A stretch of DNA of 64,000 nt, from the NCBI RefSeq assembly GCF_003931915.1, contig NZ_RSAA01000035.1, forward strand, positions 1-64,000, given 5' to 3'. The stretch comes from Saccharopolyspora rhizosphaerae. GTDB taxonomy: Bacteria; Actinomycetota; Actinomycetes; Mycobacteriales; Pseudonocardiaceae. Shown here one piece after another: positions 42,889 to 52,905 of this stretch (its first letter is position 1; each line of letters begins with the position of its first letter). The position numbers and the translations under genes are program-made. The notes below the pieces were generated by a model. That model was not told the origin of the DNA, did no database searches, and saw only the letters and a program-made list of their open reading frames with translations.

Positions 42889-43716
42889 TCACACGTCGAT
42901 GCTGGCCAACCAGGGACGCACGACTTCGGCCATGGCGTCCGGCGCCTCCACCGGAGGCAGGTGCCCTGACCCGGCCAGCTCGACCAGCTCACCGCGCGGC
43001 AACGCGTCCACCATCTCCCGTGCCGCCGTCGGCGGTGTGATGGTGTCCTCCTTGCCGACGACGACCATCGCCGGGCCGTCGAAGGACCGCAGCACGTCGA
43101 AGCTGTCCGGCCGCTCGGCCATCGCCCGCTGAGCCCAGGCCACACCGTCCGCGGGCTGTGCCTCGATCAGCGACGTGAGCTCCTCCGCGACCTCCGGGCG
43201 GTGCTCACGCGTGGTGGCGCCCAGCAGGTTCGGCAGCATGTTGTCGGCCAGCCACCCGGAGATCCCGTCGCGCTCGGCCCGGGTGGCCGCGTTGAGCCGG
43301 TTGGTGCGCTGTTCATCGGTGTCGACCCGCGCCTTCGTGTCCACCAGCAGCAACCCGGCGACCCGGTGCGGCGCCGCGCGCAGCAGGGCGGTGGCCACGT
43401 AACCACCCATAGAGCAGCCGCCCAGCACCACGCGCGGCAGCTCGAGCTTGTCGAGCAGCTCCAGCACGTCCGCGGCGGCCACCTCCACGCTCGGCCGGTC
43501 GACCGTCAGCGGCGCAGCCGACTCCTCCTGGGCACCGCGCGCCGTCGACCCGTCCAGGGAGCTCTCCCCCAGACCGCGTTGATCAGGCGTGATCACCCGT
43601 GCCTGGTCCTCCAACCGGACGCGCAGCGGGTTCCACATGCGCGCGTCGACCGGGAAGGCGTGCAGCAGCACGAGCGGTGTTCCGGCTCCGGATTCGATGT
43701 AGTGCACGGGCACCAT
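42889..43716 (-). CDS. Alpha/beta hydrolase
   Basis: A 275-residue alpha/beta hydrolase fold. The nucleophile elbow is GGCSMGGYVA, the acid is in VVVGKEDTITPP and the His is in GSGHLPP near the C-terminus. HAFPVDARMWNPL carries the oxyanion-hole region. Similar to haloperoxidase-like or menaquinone-type hydrolases; no substrate is predicted. ATG at 43716 is preceded by weak ribosome-site sequence. It is divergent from the acetyltransferase gene, with a GGGAACC half-site in between. Confidence 0.87.
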   Translation of the reverse strand: MVPVHYIESGAGTPLVLLHAFPVDARMWNPLRVRLEDQARVITPDQRGLGESSLDGSTARGAQEESAAPLTVDRPSVEVAAADVLELLDKLELPRVVLGGCSMGGYVATALLRAAPHRVAGLLLVDTKARVDTDEQRTNRLNAATRAERDGISGWLADNMLPNLLGATTREHRPEVAEELTSLIEAQPADGVAWAQRAMAERPDSFDVLRSFDGPAMVVVGKEDTITPPTAAREMVDALPRGELVELAGSGHLPPVEAPDAMAEVVRPWLASIDV

Positions 43717-43765
43717 CGTGCCGGACGCACCCCGGCGAAACACGCAACCAGGCCGGAGCGAGCAC

Positions 43766-43782
43766 GGGAACCTTCCTGTCAT
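43766..43782 (+). repeat. GGGAACC-family half-site
   Basis: GGGAACCTTCCTGTCAT preceded by GAGCAC, in a divergent gap between a hydrolase and the acetyltransferase. This is one of few copies not beside a 3' end. Confidence 0.85.
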
Positions 43783-43840
43783 CCGAGTGCCCCCGGCGAC
43801 GTCGAAAATCGGCTGAGGGGCGGGGTGCGGACCCGCTAGC

Positions 43841-44369
43841 GTGCCTCGGGTGTCCGATCCTTCGGCAACACGAACGCGACGTCTGCTGCTGCGACGACCC
43901 ACGTCCGCAGACACCGAGGTCTTCGTCGAGGTGCACACCAGCCCCGAGACCCACGTCTTCCCCGGCGTCTCCCCGCGCACCCGTGCCGAGTCGCTCCAGC
44001 TGCTGGAGCGCTACCAGCACGACTGGGACACCGACGGGGTCGGCTACTGGTCGGTGCTGCGCGCCACCAGCGGCGGGGTGCTCGGCTTCGGCGGTCTCCG
44101 GCACACGCTCGACGACGGCGAGATGGTCCTCAACCTCTACTTCCGCTTCCCCCCAACCGCGTGGGGCCACGGATACGCGTCGGAGATGGGCCACGCGGCT
44201 GTGCGGGGGGCACCGCAACCGCCCGGAGCTCCCGATCGTCCTCGCCACGGCCACGCGCAACGCGCCCACGATCCGGGTCGCCGAGAAGCTCGGCTTCCAC
44301 CGCGTCCTCGAGCGGCACCACGAGGGCGTTCGCGAGGTGCTGTTCCGGTCATCGCCGCCGGCCCGCTGA
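43841..44369 (+). pseudogene. GNAT acetyltransferase with a frameshift in a G6 run
   Basis: The frame from GTG 43841 gives a RimJ/RimL-like acetyltransferase start (LLLRRPTSADTEVFVEVHTS ... YFRFPPTAWGHGYASEMG). After the GTGCGGGGGG run at 44201-44210 the frame turns into low-complexity Arg/Pro and ends at 44374. The second frame continues the family C-terminus (HRNRPELPIVLATATRNAP, VAEKLGFHRVLERHHEG) and ends at 44369. Removing one G restores a protein of about 176 residues, the family length. It may be a sequencing error, a recent inactivation or a slippage switch. The GTG start is weak; GTG 43850 is an alternative. Confidence 0.82.
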
Positions 44370-44378
44370 GCTGAGGAA

Positions 44379-44395
44379 GGGAACCTTCCTGCCAC
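44379..44395 (+). repeat. GGGAACC-family half-site
   Basis: GGGAACCTTCCTGCCAC lies between the convergent acetyltransferase and hydrolase genes, within 10 bases of both stops. Confidence 0.88.
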
Positions 44396-44401
44396 ACGGC
44401 G

Positions 44402-45151
44402 TCAGGAGTTGACGATGGTCACCTGGCGGGTTTCCGACGGGCCGTCCCAGGTCCGCGGCAGCGGGGTGGTGACCTCCGGGGCGACGGCCTGCACGATGGC
44501 GTCCAGCGCGGCCTCGGCCTTGCCGACCCACAGGTGCTTGGTGTCGGCGAAACCGGCCACCTTGGCCTGCGGGATCGGGGCGAACCGCTCGCGGGCCTCG
44601 TCGGGGCGCAGGTAGTCGTCGAACTCCGGGATCAAGGCGTGCACGGGCTTGCCGGACTCGCCCCAGGCGCGCAGGTGCTCCTCGGTGCTCCAGCGCAACG
44701 GCGGCGAGAGCAGCACCGCGCCCTCCACCAGCGGGTCCAGGCCGTGCACGAGGGTCAGGTCGGTGCCGAAGGACCAGCCGACCAGCCACACGTTCGGCAG
44801 GTCGTTGAACTCGGCGTACTCCAGGGCGGCGGCGACGTCGAAGCGCTCGGAGTCGCCGTTGTCGAAGCTGCCCTGGCTGCGGCCCGCCTCGCTGGCGGTG
44901 CCCCGGGTGTTGAACCGCAGCACCGCGATGTCGGCCAACGCGGGAAGCCGGAACGCGGCCTTGCGGTAGATGTGCGAATCCATCATCCCGCCGTGCGTGG
45001 GCAGCGGGTGCAGGCAGATCAGCGTGGCGCGCGGCTGCCCGGACTCGGGCAGGGCGAGCTCTCCGATCAGTTCCAGCCCGTCAGCGGTGTGCAGGGTGAT
45101 CTGCTCCCGGCGGGCGGGAAGCATCGTGTTGGCGCGGATCTCGGTGCTCAT
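44402..45151 (-). CDS. Alpha/beta hydrolase (KANL3/Tex30-like or DLH-like)
   Basis: A 249-residue hydrolase fold. LICLHPLPTHGGMMDSHIYR holds the oxyanion region, VGWSFGTD is the nucleophile elbow, and FNTRGTASEAGRSQG is typical of this actinobacterial branch. An acidic residue (PEFDDYLRP) and a C-terminal His (DTKHLWVG) complete a plausible triad. The substrate is unknown. ATG at 45151 has AGGA upstream. It lies downstream of a small Zn-ribbon-type gene on the same strand. Confidence 0.82.
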   Translation of the reverse strand: MSTEIRANTMLPARREQITLHTADGLELIGELALPESGQPRATLICLHPLPTHGGMMDSHIYRKAAFRLPALADIAVLRFNTRGTASEAGRSQGSFDNGDSERFDVAAALEYAEFNDLPNVWLVGWSFGTDLTLVHGLDPLVEGAVLLSPPLRWSTEEHLRAWGESGKPVHALIPEFDDYLRPDEARERFAPIPQAKVAGFADTKHLWVGKAEAALDAIVQAVAPEVTTPLPRTWDGPSETRQVTIVNS

Positions 45152-45214
45152 CAGGACCGATCCTGCCACGGAAGGGTGGTCTGGTCGTGCTGCCCTGCGC
45201 TGCTGTGGCGCGAG

Positions 45215-45529
45215 CTACGACCAACGGCGGGTGGGACCCCGGCGGGCGCGAGCCTTCCAGCAGCCGGTGTGCCAGTGCCTGCGCTCATCGACCCCACCGC
45301 GCTCCGCTTCCGGCCAGGCCACGACGTGCGCGATGCCGGACTGGATCTCGTGGTCGCAGCCCGGGCAGCGGTAGACCTTGGTGGCCTGCACGGCGGGCAC
45401 GGTGCGCACCATCCAGTCCCCGTCGGGACCGTGCTCGACGCGTGACGCCCCGTACGCGGCACCGGCCCCGCGGTGACTGGTGTCCGCGCGGAAGCTCTTG
45501 TGGCGCTGCGGTCGGTTGCGTCGAGGCAC
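45215..45529 (-). CDS. Small actinobacterial Zn-ribbon-like protein (often labelled ATP/GTP-binding)
   Basis: A 104-residue protein. The start VPRRNRPQRHKSFRAD is strongly basic and the YRCPGCDHEIQSGIAHVVAW and HWHTGCWKARAR stretches supply two Cys and His groups that could bind zinc. This is a conserved actinobacterial family usually named 'ATP/GTP-binding protein', but I see no Walker motif. The GTG start at 45529 was chosen from the family N-terminus. It lies upstream of the hydrolase gene on the same strand. Function unknown. Confidence 0.75.
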   Translation of the reverse strand: MPRRNRPQRHKSFRADTSHRGAGAAYGASRVEHGPDGDWMVRTVPAVQATKVYRCPGCDHEIQSGIAHVVAWPEAERGGVDERRHWHTGCWKARARRGPTRRWS

Positions 45530-45555
45530 GCTGACAACGGTAACCGGTGACCCCC

Positions 45556-46527
45556 TCAGGGATGAGCGGGCGGCAAGCTCGGCCACGCAAGCCGGGCCAG
45601 GCCGCGGGCGTAGTCGCAGGCGTCGGTGCCGGTCATACCGGGCAGCGCGACGACGAGCTGCGCGACCTCCACCTGCCCGGCGACGGTGCCGTACGGGATG
45701 TGCGAGGTCTCGGCGGAGCACAGGGGAACCTGCGGGTCACCGCCGACGACGCTGAGGACGGTGCGCCGGCCCGCCACCTCCTCTTCCACGGCGGCGCCGT
45801 GCAGGAGCCTGGGCGGTTCACCCGCGGTGTGCTGCAGCTGGACGCGCGGCGAGTCCGCGGACGGCTCGCCCCAGGAGCACTGGTGCCCGGCGACGCTGGG
45901 GCGCGGTCGTGCCTCCTCCAGGCCCGGTACCTGGTTCACCACCTCGGTGTCGAGCACCGCGCACGGGTCGTGCAAGGCCAGCGAGTGGGGCGGGTGGTCG
46001 CGGTGCCCGGCACGCCCCTGCTGAACGGCATCGGCGGCCACCTTCGCCCCGGTCTCGGCGATGCCGCACAACCCGGTGGTGTGCCCGCCCTCGAGCAAGT
46101 CCGCGCTGACCTGCATCGAGACGCCGTCGCCGAACTGGACGCGGCGGGTGCAGTGCCCCGGCGCCGGAGCGCTGTGGGAGATGCGCAGCGAGCCGTGCTG
46201 CACGACCGGATCCCCCGGGTTGGAGTCCTCCGGCCCGACGAGTTCCCCGACGGCGACCTGGACGAGGGTGCGGTCGTCGGGCCTGACGTGCAGCAGGCAG
46301 TAGTCCAGCGACACCGTCCCCGCCTGCGACACCGACCCGTGGTGCTGCAACGCGGCAGGATCGGTCAACGTGCACGGATCGAGGGTGCGGAGGTCGCCGA
46401 GCATCGCCTTCGCGCTCGTGTCGACCGGCTCGGAGCGGCTGGTCGGAGTCGAGGTCTGCGCGGTGCATCCGGCGAGCAGCGCGCAGCACAGCAACAGCAG
46501 CATGCCCAGGTGGCGGCGCGGCGACAT
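45556..46527 (-). CDS. Lipoprotein with two DUF3558-like halves
   Basis: A 323-residue protein with lipobox LLAGC after a hydrophobic signal (LGMLLLLCCALLAGC). Two repeats follow: LDPCTLTDPAAL...DYCLLHV and HDPCAVLDTEVV...HQCSWG, the C-x-L and QC-W pattern of DUF3558, an actinobacterial lipoprotein domain. The duplication is in one chain. It is anchored outside the membrane; the role is unknown. It is convergent with nothing and precedes the Zn-ribbon gene. Confidence 0.78.
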   Translation of the reverse strand: MSPRRHLGMLLLLCCALLAGCTAQTSTPTSRSEPVDTSAKAMLGDLRTLDPCTLTDPAALQHHGSVSQAGTVSLDYCLLHVRPDDRTLVQVAVGELVGPEDSNPGDPVVQHGSLRISHSAPAPGHCTRRVQFGDGVSMQVSADLLEGGHTTGLCGIAETGAKVAADAVQQGRAGHRDHPPHSLALHDPCAVLDTEVVNQVPGLEEARPRPSVAGHQCSWGEPSADSPRVQLQHTAGEPPRLLHGAAVEEEVAGRRTVLSVVGGDPQVPLCSAETSHIPYGTVAGQVEVAQLVVALPGMTGTDACDYARGLARLAWPSLPPAHP

Positions 46528-46587
46528 CGACTCAGCCTAGCTCCCGATGACCTTGCAGCGCACCGATCGGAGGTGCCCGCGGTGCGA

Positions 46588-46634
46588 GCAGGGGAACCTT
46601 CCTGTCACCGGCGGTGACAGGAAGGTTCCCCTGC
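46588..46634. repeat. GGGAACC-family near-perfect hairpin
   Basis: GCAGGGGAACCTTCCTGTC and its reverse complement flank a one-base centre, 23 paired bases in total. It lies 11 bases past the stop of dhaM, between it and the upstream lipoprotein start. Confidence 0.92.
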
Positions 46635-46644
46635 AGCGTCACGA

Positions 46645-47334
46645 CTACTCGTCGAAGTTGCGTTGGGCGAGTTCGATGATGCGCTCGACGGCCTGCACGG
46701 CATCGGGCCCGTCGGCCAGCAAAGTGATCTTGTCGCCTTGGCGGGCGCCGAGGCCCATCAGGCCGAGGACGCTGAAGGCGTCAGCCTGCTTGTCGCCGAG
46801 GGCGATCTTCACCGTCGCCTGCAGGCCGGTGAGGCTGCGGGCCAGCAGCGCGGCGGGGCGGGCGTGCAGGCCCACCTCGTTGGTCAGCTCCAGTTCCCTG
46901 GTGACCTGGTCGGTCGTCTCTGTCTCGGAACCGGCGGGCTCGGCGGCCGCGGCCTCCGAGCTGCCGCGGGCGCTCTCGGCCGCTTCCACCACGGTCTTCA
47001 GGTCGTTGCCGCCCTGCGCCGAGACGGCCGCGGCGACCGCTCCCTCGACCAGCGGGGCGTCGACGACCCGCGCGGTGTCGGGGTCACCGAGGGTCTCCAC
47101 CGCCAGGTCGGCGACCATCTGCGCACTGCCCAGGTCGAAGAGCACGACCGCTCCATCACCGGTGTCCGCGTCGGACAACGCGGCCGAGACCTTCTCGAAG
47201 TCCGTGCCGATGCCGCCGTCCGGCAGGCCACCGGCCGGTGCGATGCGCACCTCCGGCGCCATCTGGGCGGCGAGCTCGGCCACACCCTCGGCGAGACCGG
47301 AGCTGTGGGAGACGATGACCAGTCCGACGCTCAT
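46645..47334 (-). CDS. dhaM: PTS-dependent dihydroxyacetone kinase, DhaM with fused HPr
   Basis: A 229-residue fusion. The N-terminal EIIA-Man-like half has VSHSSGLAEG with phospho-His10; the C-terminal half from about residue 147 is HPr with GLHARPAALLARSL and phospho-His157. An Ala/Glu linker joins them. E. coli DhaM carries HPr plus an enzyme I-like domain, which is missing here. It overlaps dhaL by 4 bases. It relays phosphate from PEP to DhaL-bound ADP. Confidence 0.92.
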   Translation of the reverse strand: MSVGLVIVSHSSGLAEGVAELAAQMAPEVRIAPAGGLPDGGIGTDFEKVSAALSDADTGDGAVVLFDLGSAQMVADLAVETLGDPDTARVVDAPLVEGAVAAAVSAQGGNDLKTVVEAAESARGSSEAAAAEPAGSETETTDQVTRELELTNEVGLHARPAALLARSLTGLQATVKIALGDKQADAFSVLGLMGLGARQGDKITLLADGPDAVQAVERIIELAQRNFDE

Positions 47335-47969
47335 GCGCGGGCTCCTGCGGCTTCGGCGAATGCGGTCAACAGCAATGCGGTGGAACGCGCACCCGGATCG
47401 AGGTGTCCGGCGCTGCGCTCCCCCAGGTAGGAGGCGCGACCCTTGCGGGCGACCAGCGGTTCGGTGGCCTGCGCGCCTTGGTGCGCCGCTTCGGCGGCAG
47501 CGGCGAGCACCTTGGGGCCGTCGGCCCCGGAGTCGGCAGCGTTCTTGGCGGCCTCGACTGCTGGTGAGAGCGCATCGATCATCGTCTTGTCACCGACCTC
47601 GGCACGGCCGCGTGCGACGACGCCCTCCATGCCGGCCTGCAAAGCCTTCGCGACGGTGTGCGGGTCGAGTTCCGCTTCGTCACCGACCGCGGACGCCGCC
47701 CGCAGGAACGCCGTGCCGTAGAGGGGACCCGATGCGCCACCGACGGTGGAGATCAGCACCGTGGCAGCCAGCTTCAACGCAGCCGCCGGGGTCTCGGGAC
47801 CCGCGGTTTCCAGCTTGGCGATGACGGCGCGGAAGCCCCGGTCCATGTTCTCGCCGTGGTCGGCGTCGCCGATCTCGCGGTCGAGCTGGATCAGCTCGTC
47901 GCGGTGCTCGGCAACCACATCGGCACCCGCCCGGAGCGCCGCGATGATGTCGTCTGCTGTGCAACCCAT
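47331..47969 (-). CDS. dhaL: Dihydroxyacetone kinase subunit DhaL
   Basis: A 212-residue ADP-binding subunit. DREIGDADHGENM supplies the Mg-binding Asp residues (30, 35, 37). GGASGPLYGTAF and GDKTMIDALSPAVEA are the other conserved blocks. It swaps phosphate between ADP and DhaK-bound dihydroxyacetone. ATG at 47969 has GAGGAGGAG eight bases upstream; it overlaps dhaM at its 3' end and follows dhaK by 14 bases. Confidence 0.93.
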   Translation of the reverse strand: MGCTADDIIAALRAGADVVAEHRDELIQLDREIGDADHGENMDRGFRAVIAKLETAGPETPAAALKLAATVLISTVGGASGPLYGTAFLRAASAVGDEAELDPHTVAKALQAGMEGVVARGRAEVGDKTMIDALSPAVEAAKNAADSGADGPKVLAAAAEAAHQGAQATEPLVARKGRASYLGERSAGHLDPGARSTALLLTAFAEAAGARA

Positions 47970-47983
47970 TCCAGGACTCCTCC

Positions 47984-48979
<996 letters not shown>

Positions 48980-49111
48980 CCGCTGGCCTCCTCGCCTGCG
49001 CTCTCGCCGCCGAAGCCACCGGGGCCCGGCGCGATCAATCGTGCGCGGTCAACTCTGCCCGGGACGTGCACCCGCGCGCATCCCCTCACCGAAGCCGGGG
49101 GATGCGAGCAA

Positions 49112-49128
49112 GGGAACCTTCCTGCCAC
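49112..49128 (+). repeat. GGGAACC-family half-site
   Basis: GGGAACCTTCCTGCCAC preceded by GAGCAA, between dhaK start and the 3' end of the aldehyde dehydrogenase gene. Confidence 0.88.
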
Positions 49129-49172
49129 CACAGGCGCAAGCCAAGGCACCGACCGTGGTGGCCGGGATCGGC

Positions 49173-50681
49173 TCAGCGACCGCGCATGAGCTTGATGATC
49201 TTGACCACGGTGCGCACGGTGCCCTTGGGGCGGGCGAAGCTCATCGGGTTGAGCGGGATCTTGAACTTCGTGCGGGTGACCGACTGCGGGCGGGCGAACT
49301 CCCGCAGGCCGTCGGCGCCGTGGATCCGGCCGAAACCGGAGTCGCCGACCCCGCCGAAGGGCAGCGCGGGCACACCGGCGAAGGCGATCACCGAGTTGAC
49401 CGCGACCATGCCGCTGCGCAGCCGGCGCGCGGCCTCCATGCCGCGGGAACGGGAGAAGACGGTGGCGCCGAGCCCGTACTTGGTCGAGTTGGCGAGGTCG
49501 ACGGCCTCGTCGACGTCGCGGACCCGCTGCACCACGAGCGTCGGCCCGAAGGTCTCCTCGGTGACGGCCGAGCAGTCCTCCGGGACGTCGGCGATCACCA
49601 CGGGTTCGACGAACGGCGGGCGCACCGACTCGCGGCCGCCGACCACAGCGCGGCCACCGCGGTCGAGGGCGTCGTCGATGTGGTCGCGGATGATGTTGAC
49701 CTGCGAGGCCATCGTGATGGGACCGAAGTCCGCACTGGGCTCCCCACCGGGGCGCAGCTTGGCCGCGCGGTCGCTGACCATCTTCAGGAACCGGTCCGCG
49801 ACGGCCTCGTGGACGTAGACCCGCTCGACGCCGATGCAGGTCTGGCCCGCGTTGGACATCGCGCCCCACACCGCCGCGTCGGCGGCGGCCGCCAGGTCGG
49901 CGTCGGAGTCGACGATCAAGGCGTCCTTGCCACCGCACTCGACCAGCACCGGGACGAGGTTCTCGGCGCAGGAGGCCATCACGCGCTTGCCGGTGGCGGT
50001 GGAACCGGTGAAGGCCACCTTGTCCACGCCGGACTGGCACAGCGCGGCACCGGTCTGCCCGTAGCCGGTGACCAGGTGGAACACCGGGTGTTCCGGAACG
50101 GCCTCGGCGAAGCTCTTGACCAGCCACTCGCCGACGCCCGGGGTGAGTTCGCTGGGCTTGAACACCACGGCGTTGCCCGCCGCCAGCGCGTAGGCGATGG
50201 AGCCCATGGGGGTGAAGGCCGGGTAGTTCCAGGGGCCGATGACGCCGATGACGCCGTAGGGGAGGTATTCGACCGTGGCGGTCTGGTTGGACATCAGAAC
50301 GCCGGGCGAGACCTTGCGTCGCTTGAGGACCTTCTCGGCGTTGGAGGTGGCCCAGGCCAGGTGGTCGATGACGAGGACGAGTTCGAGCCGGGCGTCCTCG
50401 AGGGGTTTGCCGGTCTCGGCGCAGACCACGCCCGCCAGCTCGTCGATGCGTTTGACCAGCAGTTTCCGCCAGCGATCGAGGTGCTGCTTGCGGCCGGAGA
50501 AGCCGAGTTCCCGCCACGCGGCCTGCGCTTCGCGCGCTGCGGCTACTCGGGTTTCGACCGTCTCCGCGTCGTGGATCGGATGCTCACCCACCACCTCACC
50601 GGTGCGGGGGTCGATCGACTCGAACGTCTCGAACCGCGCGTTGGCGATCTCCTCGACGTTCCCACGAGCGGTTTGGGTCAT
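49173..50681 (-). CDS. NAD(P)-dependent aldehyde dehydrogenase
   Basis: A 502-residue ALDH. PWNYPAFTPM and FTGSTATGKRV form the cofactor fold, VECGGKDA carries the base Glu and NAGQTCIG the nucleophile Cys. PFGGVGDSGFGR closes the family pattern. Similar to actinobacterial succinic semialdehyde and generic aldehyde dehydrogenases; the substrate is not clear. The basic C-terminal tail (RTVVKIIKLMRGR) may associate with the membrane. ATG at 50681. It runs toward dhaK but has its own start and a repeat between. Confidence 0.9.
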   Translation of the reverse strand: MTQTARGNVEEIANARFETFESIDPRTGEVVGEHPIHDAETVETRVAAAREAQAAWRELGFSGRKQHLDRWRKLLVKRIDELAGVVCAETGKPLEDARLELVLVIDHLAWATSNAEKVLKRRKVSPGVLMSNQTATVEYLPYGVIGVIGPWNYPAFTPMGSIAYALAAGNAVVFKPSELTPGVGEWLVKSFAEAVPEHPVFHLVTGYGQTGAALCQSGVDKVAFTGSTATGKRVMASCAENLVPVLVECGGKDALIVDSDADLAAAADAAVWGAMSNAGQTCIGVERVYVHEAVADRFLKMVSDRAAKLRPGGEPSADFGPITMASQVNIIRDHIDDALDRGGRAVVGGRESVRPPFVEPVVIADVPEDCSAVTEETFGPTLVVQRVRDVDEAVDLANSTKYGLGATVFSRSRGMEAARRLRSGMVAVNSVIAFAGVPALPFGGVGDSGFGRIHGADGLREFARPQSVTRTKFKIPLNPMSFARPKGTVRTVVKIIKLMRGR

Positions 50682-50942
50682 GGCCGGCCTCCCACCATCA
50701 CGACGTCCGTTGTCACGGTGCAGCCTACGAAATCAAGGTCGGGGAAAGAACCGTCCTGTTCCGCCCGACTCATGTGCTGGACACGCGTCGTTCAACGCTG
50801 GTCCACTTGGCAGCTGCGTTCCGACCTCACGGTATCCAGAAGATCTTGGCGCGGGGGCGGGAACCGGCCAACCGGTGCCGAAAAGCGAGCGGCGCCCGCA
50901 CCGTTGAGGCGCGGACGCCGCGCGAGGCGATGTCAGGTCACG

Positions 50943-51206
50943 TCAGCCTTCGGTGCTCCCACCGTCGACGTCGTCGGGGACGACGATCGGGCGCAACCGC
51001 GCCCACGCGATGAACACCGCCGCGAACAACACCATGGCCACCCCGGACCACAGGTTGATGTTGAGTCCCGCGGACTTCTCGAGCTCGGCATCCGGTTGGA
51101 TGAAGCCGAGCACGATCAGAACGACTCCGTAGATGGCGAACAGCAGCGCGATCACCGTGCGAATGTCGAAGGCACCAGCGCTGTGCCCCGAACCTCCACT
51201 AGCCAT
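50943..51206 (-). CDS. Small membrane protein next to symporter
   Basis: An 87-residue protein with two membrane segments (VIALLFAIYGVVLIVLGFI and LWSGVAMVLFAAVFIAWARL). It has GGAGGA six bases before its ATG. It begins 22 bases after the symporter stop on the same strand, so they share a transcript. Small two-helix proteins often accompany sodium:solute symporters, as an accessory subunit; that role is inferred. A long Asp/Gly tail ends the protein. Confidence 0.78.
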   Translation of the reverse strand: MASGGSGHSAGAFDIRTVIALLFAIYGVVLIVLGFIQPDAELEKSAGLNINLWSGVAMVLFAAVFIAWARLRPIVVPDDVDGGSTEG

Positions 51207-51228
51207 GAGATGTCCTCCCAGTCCTGGC

Positions 51229-52905
51229 TCAGCCGAAGATGATGTTGAGGGCGATGATCAAGATCAGCGCGATGCCCGCGAGCAGGCCCGGGCGCCGGTA
51301 CCAACCGGCGTCCTCGCCCGTGGTCGAGGCCTGCAGGTCCTCCTTGGGCGTCAGGCCCCACACGAGGCCGACCAGTTGCGCCTCGGACTTCGGCTGCGTG
51401 GCCAGGGAGACCACGACGCTGACGATGATGTCGACGACGAAGGCGACACCGGCACCGACGAAGCTCGCACCCTGCCCGGGCAGGTCCCAGACCCCGGACT
51501 CGGCCAGGGCGTAGACCGCGATGGCCGACGCGGTACCGAAGACCAGACCGGACCAACCGGCGTGCGCGGTCATCCTCTTCCAGAACATACCGAGGATGAA
51601 GGTCGCGAACAGCGGAGCGTTGAAGAACGAGAACAGCTGCTGGAGGTAGTCCATCAGGTTCTCGTAGCCGGAGGCGATGAACGCCGTGCCGACGGCCGCG
51701 AGGGTGGCGCCGACGGTGACCCAACGACCCATCTGCAGGTAGTAGTGGTCCGGCTTGTCCTTGACGATGTAGGACTGCCAGATGTCGTAGGTGAACACCG
51801 TGTTGAACGACGACAGGTTCGCGGCCATACCGGCCATGAACGAGGCGAGCAGACCGGCGAGCGCGATGCCGAGGATGCCGTTGGGGAGCAGGTCTCGCAT
51901 CATCAGCAGGATCGCGTCGTTGTAGTCGTACGGACCCTGCTCGGTCAGCTTGTAGTTGGTCATCTCCGGGATGATCACCGCGGCGATCATGCCGGGGATG
52001 ATCACGATGAACGGGATGAACATCTTCGGGAAGGCACCGATGATCGGGGTCCGCTGCGCGGCCGACATCGACTTGGAAGCCATCGCGCGCTGGACCTCGA
52101 CGAAGTTCGTGGTCCAGTAGCCGAAGGACAGCACGAACCCGAGGCCGAAGACGAGGCCGATGCTGCTCAGGACCGGGTTGTCGAACCCGGTCAGCTCGGC
52201 GCCCGGCCACGCGGTCAGCTGCTCGGCGCCGCCCTTGCTGGCCGAGACCTTGTCGATCAGGCCCTGCACGCCGCCGACCTTGACCAGGCCGACGATGGTC
52301 AGCGGCAGCAGTGCCGCGACGATCACGAAGAACTGCAGCACCTCGTTGTAGATGGCGGCCGACAGGCCGCCCAGCGCGGTGTAGGAGAGCACGATCAGCG
52401 CGGCGACCAGGACCGAGACCCACAGCGGCCAGCCCAGCAGCGCGTTGACGATGCTGGCCAGCAGGTAGAGGTTCACACCGGCGATGAGGACCTGGGCCAG
52501 GGCGAAGGAGATGCCGTTGACCAGGTGCGCGGCCTTGCCGAAACGTCGGAGCATGAATTCGGGAACGCTTCGGACCTTGGAGCCGTAGTAGAACGGCATC
52601 ATCACCACGCCGAGGAACAGCATGGCGGGGACTGCACCGATCCAGAAGTAGTGCATGGTCGGCATGCCGTATTCGGCACCGTTCGCCGACATGCCGATGA
52701 TTTCAATGGCGCCGAGGTTCGCCGAGATGAACGCCAGACCCGTCACCCACGCGGGCAGTGCGCGCCCGGAGAGGAAGAAGTCGAGACTGGTGGAAACGGC
52801 CCGCCTCGCCAACCAGCCGATTCCCAGCACGAACGCGAAATACAGCGCCAACAGCACGTAGTCGACGCCGTTGGCGTCGAGTAGCTGACCTTGGGCTAGC
52901 AGCAC
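51229..52905 (-). CDS. Sodium:solute symporter (SSS, SglT-like)
   Basis: A 558-residue transporter with about 14 hydrophobic segments. DFFLSGRALPAWVTGLAFIS, the N-terminal SSS motif, and GLSAAIYNEVLQFFVI and SYTALGG are typical of the sodium/sugar branch (SglT, YidK). It imports a solute, probably a sugar or sugar-like compound, with sodium. Start GTG at 52905 follows GGGAGG at about 10 bases; the frame is open further upstream, but family similarity starts here. A small membrane protein follows it. The substrate is unknown. Confidence 0.9.
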   Translation of the reverse strand: MLLAQGQLLDANGVDYVLLALYFAFVLGIGWLARRAVSTSLDFFLSGRALPAWVTGLAFISANLGAIEIIGMSANGAEYGMPTMHYFWIGAVPAMLFLGVVMMPFYYGSKVRSVPEFMLRRFGKAAHLVNGISFALAQVLIAGVNLYLLASIVNALLGWPLWVSVLVAALIVLSYTALGGLSAAIYNEVLQFFVIVAALLPLTIVGLVKVGGVQGLIDKVSASKGGAEQLTAWPGAELTGFDNPVLSSIGLVFGLGFVLSFGYWTTNFVEVQRAMASKSMSAAQRTPIIGAFPKMFIPFIVIIPGMIAAVIIPEMTNYKLTEQGPYDYNDAILLMMRDLLPNGILGIALAGLLASFMAGMAANLSSFNTVFTYDIWQSYIVKDKPDHYYLQMGRWVTVGATLAAVGTAFIASGYENLMDYLQQLFSFFNAPLFATFILGMFWKRMTAHAGWSGLVFGTASAIAVYALAESGVWDLPGQGASFVGAGVAFVVDIIVSVVVSLATQPKSEAQLVGLVWGLTPKEDLQASTTGEDAGWYRRPGLLAGIALILIIALNIIFG

